7,202 nucleotides of DNA from DATJGR01 sp032124855 (GTDB taxonomy: Bacteria; Pseudomonadota; Gammaproteobacteria; Pseudomonadales; Azotimanducaceae), in NCBI GenBank assembly GCA_032124855.1, contig JAQBCT010000108.1, positions 1 to 7,202 on the forward strand, in the 5' to 3' direction. The notes below the pieces were generated by a model. It saw only the letters and a list, made by a program, of their open reading frames with translations. It ran no database searches and had not been told where the DNA came from. This document shows positions 6,985 to 7,202 of the stretch, in pieces; within the stretch, counting starts at the first letter, position 1; every line of letters begins with the position of its first letter. The position numbers and the translations under genes are program-made.

Positions 6985-7001
6985 GCTGCTCTGTCGCCGC
7001 G
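6982..7001. other. Breakpoint joining two unrelated coding sequences
   Basis: Family-like sequence of the - strand LLM gene stops at about 6982-6984, and a + strand coding frame lacking a start is established by about 7002. CGCTGCT occurs at 6984-6990 and again at 7000-7006, a short direct repeat at the join. This fits a recombination point or a chimeric assembly; a natural intergenic region is excluded because both genes lose their 5' ends here. Confidence 0.6.
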
Positions 7002-7202
7002 CTGCTGCTCCGCTACATCTACAGATGGCGTGACGATCCGGCCTTTGGGGAGTTCCTGCGCCGCCACTTCCCGCAACGCCGAGCCCCATTCGTCGCCGTC
7101 CTGGAGAAGATCGGCGTCCAGGTCGACGACGCGACGGTTCAGGAGTTCGTCGAGGTGCAGAACGGGATCCTCAGCGCGGTGTTTCCGTGGGCGGAGCCGT
7201 TG
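6993..7202 (+). CDS. Unidentified protein fragment, both ends missing
   Basis: A frame of 70 codons runs without a stop to the window end. It has balanced composition and codons rich in third-position G or C, unlike the Arg/Ser/Pro-rich antisense frame. It reads VAALLLRYIYRWRDDPAFGE, then FLRRHFPQRRAPFVAVLEKI, then GVQVDDATVQEFVEVQNGIL, then SAVFPWAEPL. It looks like a soluble, mostly helical segment. I do not recognise the family. No ATG, GTG or TTG suitable as a start lies in frame near the left edge, so the 5' part is probably cut off at the junction. The left boundary is approximate: the frame stays open further left, but there it is only a shadow of the LLM gene. Confidence 0.5.

Noticed and set aside
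6985..7089. Extension of the LLM oxidoreductase to the ATG at 7087-7089
   Set aside because: These 35 codons give low-complexity sequence unlike the family's N-terminal barrel strand and are antisense to a better coding frame.

Overview
The window reads as chromosomal DNA from a GC-rich bacterium with tightly packed genes. The bacterial type 2 tyrosyl-tRNA synthetase and a tandem-domain universal stress protein closely matching the UspE pattern point to a proteobacterium, most likely a gammaproteobacterium from soil or water. That placement is an inference from gene families, and nothing seen fixes the genus. No tRNA, rRNA, CRISPR array, insertion sequence or phage gene was seen.

Left part (1-3980, all + strand): the 3' part of a phytanoyl-CoA dioxygenase (PhyH)-type iron/2-oxoglutarate oxygenase, an N-acyl-D-amino-acid deacylase-like amidohydrolase, and a luciferase-like flavin monooxygenase of the NtaA/SnaA/DszA group. 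Gaps of 40 and 19 bases and a common direction suggest one catabolic operon that combines two oxygenases with an amide- or urethane-type hydrolase. The substrate cannot be read from the sequence.

Middle (4005-6264, + strand): a uspE-like stress protein follows 24 bases after the monooxygenase, behind a strong Shine-Dalgarno. After a 91-base gap holding a small palindrome and a candidate promoter comes a complete tyrS.

Right part (6289-7202): a second, different luciferase-like oxidoreductase of the F420-dependent type lies on the - strand, tail to tail with tyrS. It lacks its N-terminus. At about 6982-7001 its homology stops, and a different coding frame on the + strand, also without a start, runs to the window end. 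Two genes broken at one point indicate a rearrangement or an assembly chimera; this is the clearest anomaly here. No convincing new biological system is visible. The best leads are the junction, the atypical metal site of the amidohydrolase and the unassigned catabolic trio.
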